Shown: piece by piece, positions 14,634 to 22,582 of the stretch | How the letters are laid out: every line of letters starts with the position of its first letter | Position numbering within the stretch: position 1 is the first letter of the stretch | Source of the DNA: Lachnospiraceae bacterium | GTDB lineage: Bacteria; Bacillota; Clostridia; Lachnospirales; Lachnospiraceae | Assembly (NCBI GenBank): GCA_004558185.1 | Contig: SFDP01000037.1 | Coordinates: forward strand, 1-24,461 | DNA length: 24,461 nt | Direction: 5' to 3' | Position numbers and translations under genes: made by a program | The notes under the pieces: generated by a model | What the model saw: the letters and a program-made list of their open reading frames with translations, nothing else | The model's database searches: none | What the model was told of the DNA's origin: nothing

Positions 14634-14641
14634 TCTTTCAC

Positions 14642-14670
14642 TTGTTAATAAGACTATATCCCATTATACT
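14642..14670 (+). promoter_or_regulatory. Promoter of the GDP-fucose operon
   Basis: TTGTTA (14642-14647) and TATACT (14665-14670) are 17 nt apart, about 50 nt before the manC start codon. It is the only good sigma-A match in the divergent spacer reading towards manC. Confidence 0.6.
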
Positions 14671-14722
14671 GGCAAAAGCAACTTGAATTTATTAGCAGAG
14701 TGTAAATAATAGGAGAACAAGA

Positions 14723-16084
14723 ATGTACTATGTTTTATTATCCGGCGGCAGCGGAAAACGACTTTGGCCGCTCTCCAACGAAGTCCGGCCAAAGCAATAT
14801 TTGAAGCTGGTCAACCCGGAAAGCAATTCCATGGAACGTTGTTCTATGGTACAAAGGGTGTGGAAACAGATGCAGGAAGCCGATCTGGAAAAACACACCA
14901 TTATTACTGCGGGCTGCAGCCAGGAGGAGTTAATTCGAAGCCAGATAAAAGACGCCAAAATTGCTCTTGAGCCTGAAGCAAGGGACACCTTTCCTGCCGT
15001 TCTTCTTTCCTGTGCCTATCTTCATAGTATACTGGGTGCCCATAAGGAGGAGTATGCGGTCATTCTGCCCGTAGACGCTTACACTCAGGAGAGCTTTTTT
15101 GTCCTTCTGCCCCATCTTAAGGAGGCAGTTCGTTCCTTTAATGCACAGATTGGATTGATAGGTGCAAAACCACACTACGCAGCCTCCAAATACGGATATA
15201 TGGTTCCTTTGGAGCAAAAACAGAAGGTCAAGCTCATTTCCCGGTTTGTAGAGAAGCCCGATGAGGCTGAGGCTGAACGGCTGATCAGGCAGGGCGCTTT
15301 ATGGAATTGCGGAGTATTCTGCGTACAGATCGGTGACATCCTGTCTATGGCATCAGAATTTCATTTGACCGAAAGCTACGAGGATATCCGTAAAAACTAT
15401 CATAGACTGCCTGCCATCAGCTTTGATTATCAGGTTTTGGAAAAGGCAGACAAGCTGATTGCTCTGGAATATAATGGTTATTGGAAGGATTTAGGTACCT
15501 GGAGTGCCATGGCGGAGCAAATGAGTACCAATACACAGGGGAACGTACTTATGGATGAGCATTGCCTAAATACTCAGGTCATTAATGAGCTGGACTGCCC
15601 GATAGTCGTTGCCGGAGGAAAAAACCTGGTCGTGGCGGCCTCTCAGGATGGTATTTTAGTAGCTGACAAAAACCATACCGAAGGCATTAAGCAGCTTGTA
15701 CAGGATTTTCATTCTAATCCACGTTTTGAAGAAAGACGATGGGGAACTCTGCAAACTCTGGATGACAGCAGCGAAGGAGAGCATAGGGTTCTGACCCGGA
15801 AAATTAAAATTTATGACGGAATGAATTCCAGCTATCATCACCATGAAAATCGGGATGAGCTGTGGACCGTTTTACGAGGACAGGCCGATTTGATCCTGGA
15901 GGGAAACAGGATTCGTCTCCTTCCCGGAAAGGTAATCTGTATCCGTAGGGGACAGCGTCATGCCGTAAAGGCTTTGGAAGAGTTTGAATACATTGAAACC
16001 CATGTGGGCAGCAGCGGAGGAAATGAGGATATTCATCGCATTACCTTTAAGTGGGATGAAATTAGCTTAAGTCAGATTTTATAG
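14723..16084 (+). CDS. manC: Mannose-1-phosphate guanylyltransferase (type II PMI/GMP)
   Basis: A 453-residue cytoplasmic enzyme that makes GDP-mannose from mannose-1-phosphate and GTP. The nucleotidyltransferase signature LLSGGSGKRLWPLSNEVRPK is at 5-24, the sugar-binding motif FVEKP at about 176-180, and WNCGVF follows. The C-terminal cupin domain (about 365-453, SYHHHENRDELWTVLRGQA and IRRGQRHAV) is the phosphomannose-isomerase-like part of bifunctional ManC/AlgA proteins; its last metal-site motifs are less canonical than in AlgA, and a separate type I isomerase is present in the operon, so isomerase activity here is uncertain. AGGAGA lies 7 nt before the ATG. It is the first gene of manC-gmd-fcl-manA. 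The length agrees with the family (about 450-480). Confidence 0.92.
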   Translation: MYYVLLSGGSGKRLWPLSNEVRPKQYLKLVNPESNSMERCSMVQRVWKQMQEADLEKHTIITAGCSQEELIRSQIKDAKIALEPEARDTFPAVLLSCAYLHSILGAHKEEYAVILPVDAYTQESFFVLLPHLKEAVRSFNAQIGLIGAKPHYAASKYGYMVPLEQKQKVKLISRFVEKPDEAEAERLIRQGALWNCGVFCVQIGDILSMASEFHLTESYEDIRKNYHRLPAISFDYQVLEKADKLIALEYNGYWKDLGTWSAMAEQMSTNTQGNVLMDEHCLNTQVINELDCPIVVAGGKNLVVAASQDGILVADKNHTEGIKQLVQDFHSNPRFEERRWGTLQTLDDSSEGEHRVLTRKIKIYDGMNSSYHHHENRDELWTVLRGQADLILEGNRIRLLPGKVICIRRGQRHAVKALEEFEYIETHVGSSGGNEDIHRITFKWDEISLSQIL

Positions 16085-16172
16085 TTAAAGAGAAAGGCCA
16101 CCGGGGATTTATGCCGCTGCACAGAATCCCTGAGCTTAAAATGCTGCTACAGCAGAAGAATGAGAGGAAAAT

Positions 16173-17237
16173 ATGAAAACAGCATTAATTACAGGAATTA
16201 CCGGACAGGACGGCTCCTATCTGGCGGAATTTTTACTGGAGAAGGGTTATCAGGTCTATGGGCTTCTCAGAAGAGGCTCTACTGATACCTGCGAAAGAAT
16301 ACGGCACCTGCTGACTGCTGCCCTGCCGCAGCAGAGGAAGCTTGAGCTGGTCTATGGGGATATGTGTGATTCCCTCAATCTGGTTCGGCTTCTTACCGAA
16401 ACCAGACCTGATGAAATTTATAACCTGGCAGCACAATCCCATGTGGCAGTATCCTTTGAGGAACCGGAATATACCGGCAATGCCGATGGCTTGGGTGTTC
16501 TGCGCATACTGGAGGCGGTACGGATTGCGGGCTTAACTGAAACTACCAGAATTTATCAGGCCTCTACCTCCGAGTTATACGGAAAAGTAGAGGAAGTTCC
16601 TCAAAAGGAAACCACTCCCTTTCATCCCCGTTCTCCCTATGCGGTGGCAAAGCTGTATGGCTACTGGATCACCCGCCACTATCGGGAAGCCTATGGAATG
16701 TATGCCGTAAATGGTATCCTGTTTAATCATGAATCAGAACGCAGGGGAGAGACCTTCGTTACCCGAAAGATTACTCTGGCTGTAGCCAATATTCTTGCCG
16801 GAAAACAGGAAAAGCTCTATCTGGGTAATCTTGACGCCAAAAGAGATTGGGGCTATGCCAAAGATTATGTAGAGTGTATGTGGCTTATGCTGCAGCATTC
16901 CACCCCTGAGGATTTTGTGATTGCTACCGGAGAAACCCGTACCGTAAGAGAGTTTACGGAAGCTGCCTTTGCAGAAGCCAATATTCAGCTTATATGGCAG
17001 GGAGAGGGCTTACAGGAAAAAGGTATTGACAAAGCCAGCGGCAGGGTATTGGTAGAGGTGGCCGAAGAATTTTTCCGACCTGCCGAAGTGGATTTGCTCT
17101 TAGGCGACCCTTCCAAGGCCAAAAATCTCTTAGGCTGGAACCCTCGCAAGACCTCCTTTCAGGAGCTGGTAAGGCTCATGGTACAGGCAGATATTAAGCG
17201 TGTTCCGGGAGAGGAATATCAGGGTGAATGCTGTTAG
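16173..17237 (+). CDS. gmd: GDP-mannose 4,6-dehydratase
   Basis: A 354-residue short-chain dehydrogenase/reductase that turns GDP-D-mannose into GDP-4-keto-6-deoxy-D-mannose. The NADP(H)-binding Rossmann motif is GITGQDGSYLAEFLL (8-22), with RRGS following. The catalytic set is in STSELYG (131-137; Ser/Thr and Glu134) and SPYAVAKLYGYW (Tyr156, Lys160). The segment NHESERRGETFVTRKIT is a hallmark of GMD. Length and motifs are complete, so it should be active. GAGAGGAAA lies close upstream of the ATG. It is 88 nt after manC, with a small GGGATT/AATCCC hairpin between, and overlaps no other gene. Confidence 0.95.
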   Translation: MKTALITGITGQDGSYLAEFLLEKGYQVYGLLRRGSTDTCERIRHLLTAALPQQRKLELVYGDMCDSLNLVRLLTETRPDEIYNLAAQSHVAVSFEEPEYTGNADGLGVLRILEAVRIAGLTETTRIYQASTSELYGKVEEVPQKETTPFHPRSPYAVAKLYGYWITRHYREAYGMYAVNGILFNHESERRGETFVTRKITLAVANILAGKQEKLYLGNLDAKRDWGYAKDYVECMWLMLQHSTPEDFVIATGETRTVREFTEAAFAEANIQLIWQGEGLQEKGIDKASGRVLVEVAEEFFRPAEVDLLLGDPSKAKNLLGWNPRKTSFQELVRLMVQADIKRVPGEEYQGECC

Positions 17238-17259
17238 ATCTGAAGAAGGAGAAGGAAGA

Positions 17260-18207
17260 ATGGAACGATTAGATCGAAAGAAAAAAATCTATGTGGCAGG
17301 ACATCGGGGACTGGTTGGCTCAGCCTTTATCAGAGGCCTTAAGCAGGAGGGCTTTGAGCGGATCATCACCAGAACCCATACCCAACTGGATTTAACCAGA
17401 CAGCAGGAGGTGGAAGAATTCTTTCAGCAGGAAAAGCCGGACTATGTGATTCTGGCAGCCGCTAAAGTAGGAGGAATCCATGCCAACAATACCTATCCGG
17501 CAGATTTTATACGGGAAAATCTGCAGATTCAATGCAACGTCATTGACAGCGCCTATCGCTGTCAGGTAAAAAAGCTGCTGTTCTTAGGCAGTTCCTGCAT
17601 TTATCCAAGGAACTGCCCCCAACCCATCAGAGAGGAGTATCTGCTTAGTGATTATCTGGAAGAAACTAACGAGGCCTATGCTCTTGCGAAAATTGCCGGC
17701 TTAAAAATGTGCAGCTATTATAACAGACAGTACAACACCAATTACATCAGCGTTATGCCCTGCAATCTTTATGGGCCGGAGGATAATTTTTCTCTGGAAA
17801 ATTCTCATGTCCTTCCGGCACTTATCCGCAGATTCCACCAGGCAAAGGAGGAAGGGCTTCCACAGGTTACGGTGTGGGGAAGCGGCAAGCCTATGCGGGA
17901 ATTTTTGTATGTGGATGATCTGGTACAGGCCTGCTTGTTTTTACTGGATCACTATCAGGGAAATGATTTCTTCAATGTAGGCTGCGGAAAAGAACTTAGC
18001 ATTAGGGAATTGGCTGAGCTGGTGAAAAATACTGTAGGCTATAAAGGGGACCTTGTCTTTGATCCCACAAAGCCTGACGGAACTCCCAGGAAGCTAACGG
18101 ATATTTCCCGAATAACGAAACTTGGCTGGAAGCCCCGGATAAGCCTGGAAGAAGGAATTCTTAAGACCTACAAATGGTTCTGTGAGCAGCCGGAATATAG
18201 AAAATAG
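17260..18207 (+). CDS. fcl: GDP-L-fucose synthase (GDP-4-keto-6-deoxymannose epimerase/reductase)
   Basis: A 315-residue NADPH-dependent enzyme that completes GDP-L-fucose from the gmd product by 3,5-epimerisation and 4-reduction. The Rossmann motif is AGHRGLVGSAF (13-23). AAAKVGGIHANNTYPADFI is a signature of this family, as are GSSCIYPRNCPQPIREEYLL and the catalytic Tyr140-xxx-Lys144 in NEAYALAKIAG. The motif NLYGPEDNF with SHVLPALIRRFH contains the conserved catalytic His region. The start chosen is ATG 17260, with GGAGAAGGAAG upstream; a GTG twenty codons earlier, inside gmd, lacks support and adds a non-homologous tail. Spacing to gmd is 22 nt. Confidence 0.94.
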   Translation: MERLDRKKKIYVAGHRGLVGSAFIRGLKQEGFERIITRTHTQLDLTRQQEVEEFFQQEKPDYVILAAAKVGGIHANNTYPADFIRENLQIQCNVIDSAYRCQVKKLLFLGSSCIYPRNCPQPIREEYLLSDYLEETNEAYALAKIAGLKMCSYYNRQYNTNYISVMPCNLYGPEDNFSLENSHVLPALIRRFHQAKEEGLPQVTVWGSGKPMREFLYVDDLVQACLFLLDHYQGNDFFNVGCGKELSIRELAELVKNTVGYKGDLVFDPTKPDGTPRKLTDISRITKLGWKPRISLEEGILKTYKWFCEQPEYRK

Positions 18208-18239
18208 TCTCTGTATTTGATTAAGCAGGAAATAAACTA

Positions 18240-19058
18240 ATGGAAAACAATATCCTTCTACTGAATCCCATCCAAAAGGACTATATTTGGGGAACGGAGA
18301 AGTGGCTTTTTTCTTCTCTTCATCAGGAGCTCCCCTCAGTTCCTTTTTTAATTAAAGAGATTCTCTCCAGGCAGGCCCTTTCTCTTCAGGTTCATCCTGA
18401 CGATGCTTTTGCAAGACTGATGGAAGGCAGCCCAGGCAAAACAGAAATGTGGTATATTCTGGACTGTCCTTCTGATGCCTTTTTGTATTATGGATTGAAG
18501 CACAGGGTCAGCTTGGAGGAACTGACCAAAAGAATTGAAAACCGTACCATTTTGGAGATCTGCAGGAAGGTACCCGTAAGAAGGGGAGAGGTATTCTATC
18601 TGCCTGCCGGAATTATCCACGCCATCGGCCCCGGTATCCGACTGCTTGAAATACAGCAAAACTCTCATATAACCTATCGCATTTATGACTATGACCGAAA
18701 AGACAGGGATGATCAGCCTCGCTCCCTTCACATCGAAAAGGCTCTTCAGGTGAGTCATTATCTCCCTCCCTGCTTTGGCCATGAACCCATGGGCTGCCAA
18801 AGCCGTAAGGAAGGCTATAGCAAAACTCTGTTGACTGAATGTCTTTATTTTAAGGCTATCCTTTATGACATTGAAGAATCGGTTGAATTATCGGGAAAAG
18901 ACTTACAGGCATTGATTATTCTTGAAGGAAGTGGAGAAATCTCATGGAAACATTCTGCAATAAGCATCCGAAGCAAGGATACTCTTTTTTTGCCACAGAC
19001 TGCAAATAGATATACTGTTAGAGGGCATTTAAGAGCCGTTTGTGTTTCTCCGTCCTAA
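18240..19058 (+). CDS. manA: Mannose-6-phosphate isomerase, type I (class II-like, short)
   Basis: A 272-residue zinc-dependent isomerase that interconverts fructose-6-phosphate and mannose-6-phosphate, the entry step of the pathway served by this operon. The zinc ligands are visible: Gln50 and His52 in LQVHPDD, Glu69 in GKTEMW and His127 in LPAGIIHAIG; the RIYDYDR motif (147-153) holds the catalytic arginine. It is shorter than the 315-residue Bacillus enzymes but complete in the catalytic cupin core. AGGA lies 9 nt before the ATG, 32 nt after fcl. With ManC, Gmd and Fcl it gives all steps to GDP-L-fucose except phosphomannomutase. Confidence 0.92.
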   Translation: MENNILLLNPIQKDYIWGTEKWLFSSLHQELPSVPFLIKEILSRQALSLQVHPDDAFARLMEGSPGKTEMWYILDCPSDAFLYYGLKHRVSLEELTKRIENRTILEICRKVPVRRGEVFYLPAGIIHAIGPGIRLLEIQQNSHITYRIYDYDRKDRDDQPRSLHIEKALQVSHYLPPCFGHEPMGCQSRKEGYSKTLLTECLYFKAILYDIEESVELSGKDLQALIILEGSGEISWKHSAISIRSKDTLFLPQTANRYTVRGHLRAVCVSPS

Positions 19059-19079
19059 CCAGCAGGGATCAAACAGTGC

Positions 19080-19108
19080 TTGTCTTCTTTTTATGTTTCT
19101 GCTATGAT
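19080..19108 (+). promoter_or_regulatory. Promoter of the HAD phosphatase gene
   Basis: TTGTCT (19080-19085) and TATGAT (19103-19108) are 17 nt apart, about 80 nt before the HAD gene start. It suggests that HAD and MATE genes are transcribed separately from the fucose operon. Confidence 0.6.
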
Positions 19109-19189
19109 GGTTCTGCAAAATATTCCAAATAATAAAGTATCAATCTATTAGCCGGACAACAGGAAGAAGGCTAAGCATCAGAGGTAAAT

Positions 19190-19783
19190 ATGATTAAAAA
19201 TATTATTTTTGATATGGGAAATGTATTACTGCAGTTTCGACCCTGGATCGCCCTGGAAGAGTTCTTTGACACTGCTGAAGACAGAGAGCTTATTAACCGA
19301 GAGCTGTTTATGGGTCCTGAATGGATTATGGGTGATGAAGGAAGAATTACTAACGAGCAGCGTTATGATCTGATTTGTCCCCGTATTCCCGGGCGACTGC
19401 ATTTGGCATTAAAGCGCTGTATAGAGGGCTGGGATATGTGCCTGGCTCCTGTCCCGGGTGCGTATGCCTTTTGTCAGCAAGCAAAGGAGAAGGGCTACGG
19501 AATATACGTTCTGTCCAATGCCTGCAATCGGTTCCACCATTTTTTTCCCAGATACTTTCCTGATAAGCTCTTTGATGGTGTTGTGGTTTCTTCTGATGTG
19601 AAAATGATTAAACCTGATCCTGCTGTCTATCGACACATCTGCCAGGCCTATGGCCTCACCCCGGAGGAATGCCTTTTTATTGATGATCGGCCGGAAAATG
19701 TTGAGGGTGCCATAAGTATGGGAATGAAGGCTGTTGTCTTTCAAGATAACTGGGAGGAGGTCAGAAGAAAACTGGAATGGTAA
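19190..19783 (+). CDS. HAD-superfamily hydrolase (subfamily IA, YihX-like)
   Basis: A 197-residue cytoplasmic phosphatase. Motif I is IIFDMGNVL with nucleophile Asp8; the usual second Asp is Gly10, as in the YihX/epoxide-hydrolase N-domain branch. Motif II is LSNACN (Ser109), motif III is the lysine of MIKPDPAVY (Lys141) and motif IV is FIDDRPEN (Asp165, Asp166). A helical cap domain lies between residues 15 and 85. Members of this branch act on small sugar phosphates such as glucose-1-phosphate, but the substrate here is not known. AGAGG lies 6 nt before the ATG. The MATE gene follows after 28 nt, probably in the same transcript. Confidence 0.9.
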   Translation: MIKNIIFDMGNVLLQFRPWIALEEFFDTAEDRELINRELFMGPEWIMGDEGRITNEQRYDLICPRIPGRLHLALKRCIEGWDMCLAPVPGAYAFCQQAKEKGYGIYVLSNACNRFHHFFPRYFPDKLFDGVVVSSDVKMIKPDPAVYRHICQAYGLTPEECLFIDDRPENVEGAISMGMKAVVFQDNWEEVRRKLEW

Positions 19784-19811
19784 TTTACTTCACGAAAGGA
19801 ACTCAAGAAAA

Positions 19812-21197
19812 ATGTCTGAACTACAAGTGAAAACGCAAACCACGCAGGAAAACATCATGGGAACTATGCCCATCAACCGGCTATTGCTGTCTTTGTCCCT
19901 TCCAATGATGGCCTCCATGCTGGTACAGGCTCTTTATAATGTTGTGGACAGCATCTTTGTTTCCAGGGTAAGTGAAAGCGCTCTTACTGCTGTATCACTT
20001 GCATTTCCTATTCAGGTTTTGATTATTGCGCTGGGAGTAGGTACCGGTGTAGGCACAAATGCTCTGCTTTCTCGAAGTCTTGGTGAAAAGAATAACAATA
20101 GGGTTAATCAGACAGCCATGCACGCCGTCTTTCTGGGAGTAATCAATTATCTCATTTTTCTATTGATCGGACTTACTCTCGTTAATCCCTTTTTTCTCAG
20201 TCAGACAACCGATAGGGAAATTATAAGCCATGGAGTAAGCTACTTAACTATTGTCTGCTGCTTATCCATCGGAACCTATAGCCAGTTTACCTTTGAGCGG
20301 CTTCTTCAGTCTACCGGTAAAACCGTTTATGCTATGGTTATTCAGCTTATTGGTGCAGTCATCAACATTATTTTGGATCCTATATTGATTTTCGGACTCT
20401 TCGGTTTTCCCCGTATGGAAGTAGCCGGTGCTGCCATCGCTACCGTCACTGGGCAGATTGTGGCCGGTTTTGTCGGTCTGCTTTTGAATCTAAAGGTAAA
20501 TCATGAGATTCGGCTTTCCTTTAAGGAATTTCGACCCTCCCTGGAAATCATTAAACAGATTTATATTGTAGGTATTCCTTCCATTATCATGCAGTCTATC
20601 GGCTCTGTAATGGTTTATGGTATGAATCTGATTCTTATGGCCTTTTCTTCAACTGCGGCAGCCGTGTTTGGGGTTTATTTCAAATTGCAGAGCTTTGTCT
20701 TTATGCCAATCTTCGGATTGAACAATGGAATGATCCCGATCATCGCTTATAATTATGGTGCTAAAAACAAAGAACGCATCCTGGGGACACGTTCGCTTGC
20801 TATTCGTTATGCTATTGGCATTATGGCAGCAGGTACTTTGATCTTTCATCTTTTTTCCGAAAAGCTCTTTCTCCTTTTTGATGCTTCTGAGCCTATGCTT
20901 GCAATGGGGGTTCCTGCTTTGCGGATTATCAGCCTTCATTTTATACTGGCCGCTTATTCCATCGTTTCCAGCGCCTTTTTCCAGGCTCTTGGCAACGGAA
21001 TATACAGCATGGTTACTTCTATCTGCCGCCAGCTTGTTATTCTTTTGCCTGTCGCTTATCTTTTGTCTTTTTTGGGGAATGTTAATTATGTCTGGATGGC
21101 TTTTCCTATTGCAGAGCTGATCGCCGTATTGTTAAACATGATTTTCATGAAACAGATAAATCGGAAAGTATTAGAACCGATGGGCATAGCCTCTTGA
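19812..21197 (+). CDS. MATE-family efflux transporter
   Basis: A 461-residue membrane exporter with twelve predicted helices in two related halves. Signs of the family: MGTMPINRLLLSLSLPMM at the start of helix 1, ALYNVVDSIFVSRVSESAL, the GTGVGTNALLSRSLG motif in the first half and FGLNNGMIPIIAYNYGAKN as the matching motif in the second. The start chosen is ATG 19812 (AAGGA 12 nt upstream); an ATG 15 codons later with AGGA at 7 nt is a fair alternative, while a longer upstream extension overlapping the HAD gene is not family-like. Substrates are likely toxic organic cations or drugs. Its stop codon overlaps the -35 box of the next promoter. Confidence 0.9.
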   Translation: MSELQVKTQTTQENIMGTMPINRLLLSLSLPMMASMLVQALYNVVDSIFVSRVSESALTAVSLAFPIQVLIIALGVGTGVGTNALLSRSLGEKNNNRVNQTAMHAVFLGVINYLIFLLIGLTLVNPFFLSQTTDREIISHGVSYLTIVCCLSIGTYSQFTFERLLQSTGKTVYAMVIQLIGAVINIILDPILIFGLFGFPRMEVAGAAIATVTGQIVAGFVGLLLNLKVNHEIRLSFKEFRPSLEIIKQIYIVGIPSIIMQSIGSVMVYGMNLILMAFSSTAAAVFGVYFKLQSFVFMPIFGLNNGMIPIIAYNYGAKNKERILGTRSLAIRYAIGIMAAGTLIFHLFSEKLFLLFDASEPMLAMGVPALRIISLHFILAAYSIVSSAFFQALGNGIYSMVTSICRQLVILLPVAYLLSFLGNVNYVWMAFPIAELIAVLLNMIFMKQINRKVLEPMGIAS

Positions 21198-21222
21198 CAT
21201 CCCGGGCAAAATAACCTAAACT
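21194..21222 (+). promoter_or_regulatory. Promoter of the 40-residue membrane protein
   Basis: TTGACA (21194-21199) overlaps the MATE stop codon and is 17 nt from TAAACT (21217-21222), about 40 nt before the small gene. The -35 box is perfect, the -10 box matches at four of six positions. Confidence 0.5.
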
Positions 21223-21264
21223 TGTCCTAACTGACAAATTCAGCAAAGAAAGAGGGTATTGTTT

Positions 21265-21387
21265 ATGGATGGAATGTTTTTACTTCTGGGCGGCGGACTT
21301 TTGATCATTCTTTTTGCCGTTATTGTGGCAGTGGTTTCATCGGTTACCTCTGCTATCGCAGCAGTTGAATCGGATAGCGAGGATTAA
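21265..21387 (+). CDS. Small single-helix membrane protein, 40 residues
   Basis: ATG 21265 is preceded by AGAGGG with an 8-nt gap. The product has a short N-terminus (MDGM), one long hydrophobic helix (residues 5-24, with a GGG motif and LLIILFAVIVAVV), a serine/alanine-rich stretch and an acidic tail ending ESDSED. It stops at TAA 21385-21387 and is followed 14 nt later by a perfect terminator. With its own promoter, ribosome binding site and terminator it looks like a genuine single-gene unit. I know no family. A membrane-bound regulator or a modulator of the MATE transporter is conceivable but unsupported. Confidence 0.65.
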   Translation: MDGMFLLLGGGLLIILFAVIVAVVSSVTSAIAAVESDSED

Positions 21388-21401
21388 TTTAACCTCTATG
21401 T

Positions 21402-21434
21402 ATATCGCAGGATTTACCTGCGATATTTTATTTC
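21402..21434 (+). terminator. Terminator after the 40-residue protein gene
   Basis: A perfect 10-bp stem, ATATCGCAGG (21402-21411) with CCTGCGATAT (21417-21426), encloses ATTTA and is followed by TTTATTT. Confidence 0.88.
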
Positions 21435-21611
21435 AGAATATTTTGTCTATTCAGAGCCATACAAATGTTCAATGAAATGAACATCCTGATTGCAGGAATG
21501 GACATATCCTTGAATATTTATATGGTGAAGTAACCACATGAACAAAAGAAAAGCTGTGTAACAGCAATTTGCAAATGGGGTTCTGAGTCGTTACTATATT
21601 TTTAACTATCG
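21435..21611. other. Intergenic stretch between convergent units
   Basis: No gene is supported here. The only structure is a 7-bp inverted repeat, ATGTTCA/TGAACAT, near 21466-21485 and a small GCTGT/ACAGC hairpin near 21554. The stretch separates the terminator of the small gene from the 3' end of the SRP RNA. Confidence 0.5.
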
Positions 21612-21838
21612 ACATAAAAATCCTGCATAGGAGGGAACTTATATACGTTACCCTGGCAGTTAACTCCGCCAGGCACCCTTGCGGCACATAGGAGGTTCTT
21701 CTTATGGCTGCTGCATTCCTGCCCTGACCAGATTCGTAGATTCCTATTGCGCAAGACCCAAACTTCATCGCCACTTACCGGGGGCGGCTATATAAGCTCC
21801 ATCCTACACAGGATTTTATCCAATTTCTTTATAGACAC
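21612..21838 (-). ncRNA. ffs: Signal recognition particle RNA
   Basis: The scaffold RNA of the signal recognition particle, which binds Ffh and directs membrane proteins to the translocase. Helix 8 is unmistakable at 21706-21729 (minus): GGTCAGG, then GCA-GGAA-TGC with the GGAA tetraloop, then AGCAGCC. Upstream on the RNA are GTTTGGGTCTTGCGCAATAG and GAATCTACGAATC, downstream ATGTGCCGCAAGGGTGCC, all as in Bacillus subtilis scRNA. The ends pair as a long rod (AATCCTG...TAGGA...CTTATATA with their complements near 21621-21645) and a T-run follows the 3' strand. I see no Alu domain, so it appears intermediate between the small and large bacterial forms. The 5' end is inferred from the promoter; the 3' end from the T-run. 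Confidence 0.88.
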
Positions 21839-21844
21839 TTTGTC

Positions 21845-21873
21845 AGTATACTGAAAAAACAATTCTTTGTCAA
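21845..21873 (-). promoter_or_regulatory. SRP RNA promoter
   Basis: On the minus strand TTGACA (21868-21873) and TATACT (21845-21850) are 17 nt apart, close to consensus, as expected for a strongly expressed stable RNA. The predicted start is near 21838. Confidence 0.85.
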
Positions 21874-21881
21874 CAGTCCAT

Positions 21882-22553
21882 CTATTTTTCTCCCTGCCCT
21901 GCCTTTAGCTTTTTCTCTCCCCATGATTGAAGCATCGTGAGAATTGTACAAAACAGCAGATAAATCAGTGCCACCTCACAATAGAGTGCCAATGGCTCAT
22001 AGGTTTTTGCTGCAATCCTCTGTGTAACCATAAACATTTCTGTCACCGTAATATTGGCGGCCAGAGAGGTATCCTTCAGCAGTCCGATAAAGGAGTTGAA
22101 CAGAGGTGGAAATGCCACCTTAAATGCCTGTGGTAAAATGATTCTTCTCATGGTCTGTACATAGCTCATGCCCACGCAATAGCCTGCTTCCAATTGTCCC
22201 CTGGGAATTGACAGAATAGCTGCCCGCAAGGTTTCCGAAGCATATGCGCCAACATTCAACGAAAAGGCGATGATCGCCGCCGGTAATGGGTCCAAAATAA
22301 TTCCCACATTAGGAAGCCCGTAGAAGATAATAAATATCTGCACCAGCAACGGTGTCCCTCTGAAAATCCAGATATACAATCTTGCTATCGTCTTTAAGAA
22401 TTTAATTTCTGCAATCCGAACCAGTGCCATCAGCAGAGCCAGTATCAGCCCCAAAAGAAAGGAAATCAGGGCAAGCGGAATCGTATAGGTCAGCCCGGGA
22501 AGTAAAATATGCCAAAAAGAATCCAACAATATTTCTATTACTCGTTCACTCAT
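21882..22553 (-). CDS. Polar amino acid ABC transporter permease
   Basis: A 223-residue inner-membrane permease of the HisM/TcyL type with about five helices. The family hallmark, the EAA loop that contacts the ATPase, is in YVQTMRRIILPQAFKVAFPP, and IFRGTPLLVQIFIIFYGLP is the conserved N-terminal motif. It is the last gene of the ATPase-binding protein-permease operon; 29 nt separate it from the binding-protein gene. It probably forms a homodimer, since only one permease gene is present. Substrate is probably cystine or another polar amino acid, as judged from the binding protein. The strong SRP promoter starts just beyond its stop codon. Confidence 0.92.
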   Translation of the reverse strand: MSERVIEILLDSFWHILLPGLTYTIPLALISFLLGLILALLMALVRIAEIKFLKTIARLYIWIFRGTPLLVQIFIIFYGLPNVGIILDPLPAAIIAFSLNVGAYASETLRAAILSIPRGQLEAGYCVGMSYVQTMRRIILPQAFKVAFPPLFNSFIGLLKDTSLAANITVTEMFMVTQRIAAKTYEPLALYCEVALIYLLFCTILTMLQSWGEKKLKAGQGEK

Positions 22554-22582
22554 GCTCCATGCCCTTTTTCCTTTAAATCCTC

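Noticed and set aside
21469..21774. Minus-strand protein gene of about 100 codons
   Set aside because: It lies mostly in the SRP RNA gene and has no protein family features.
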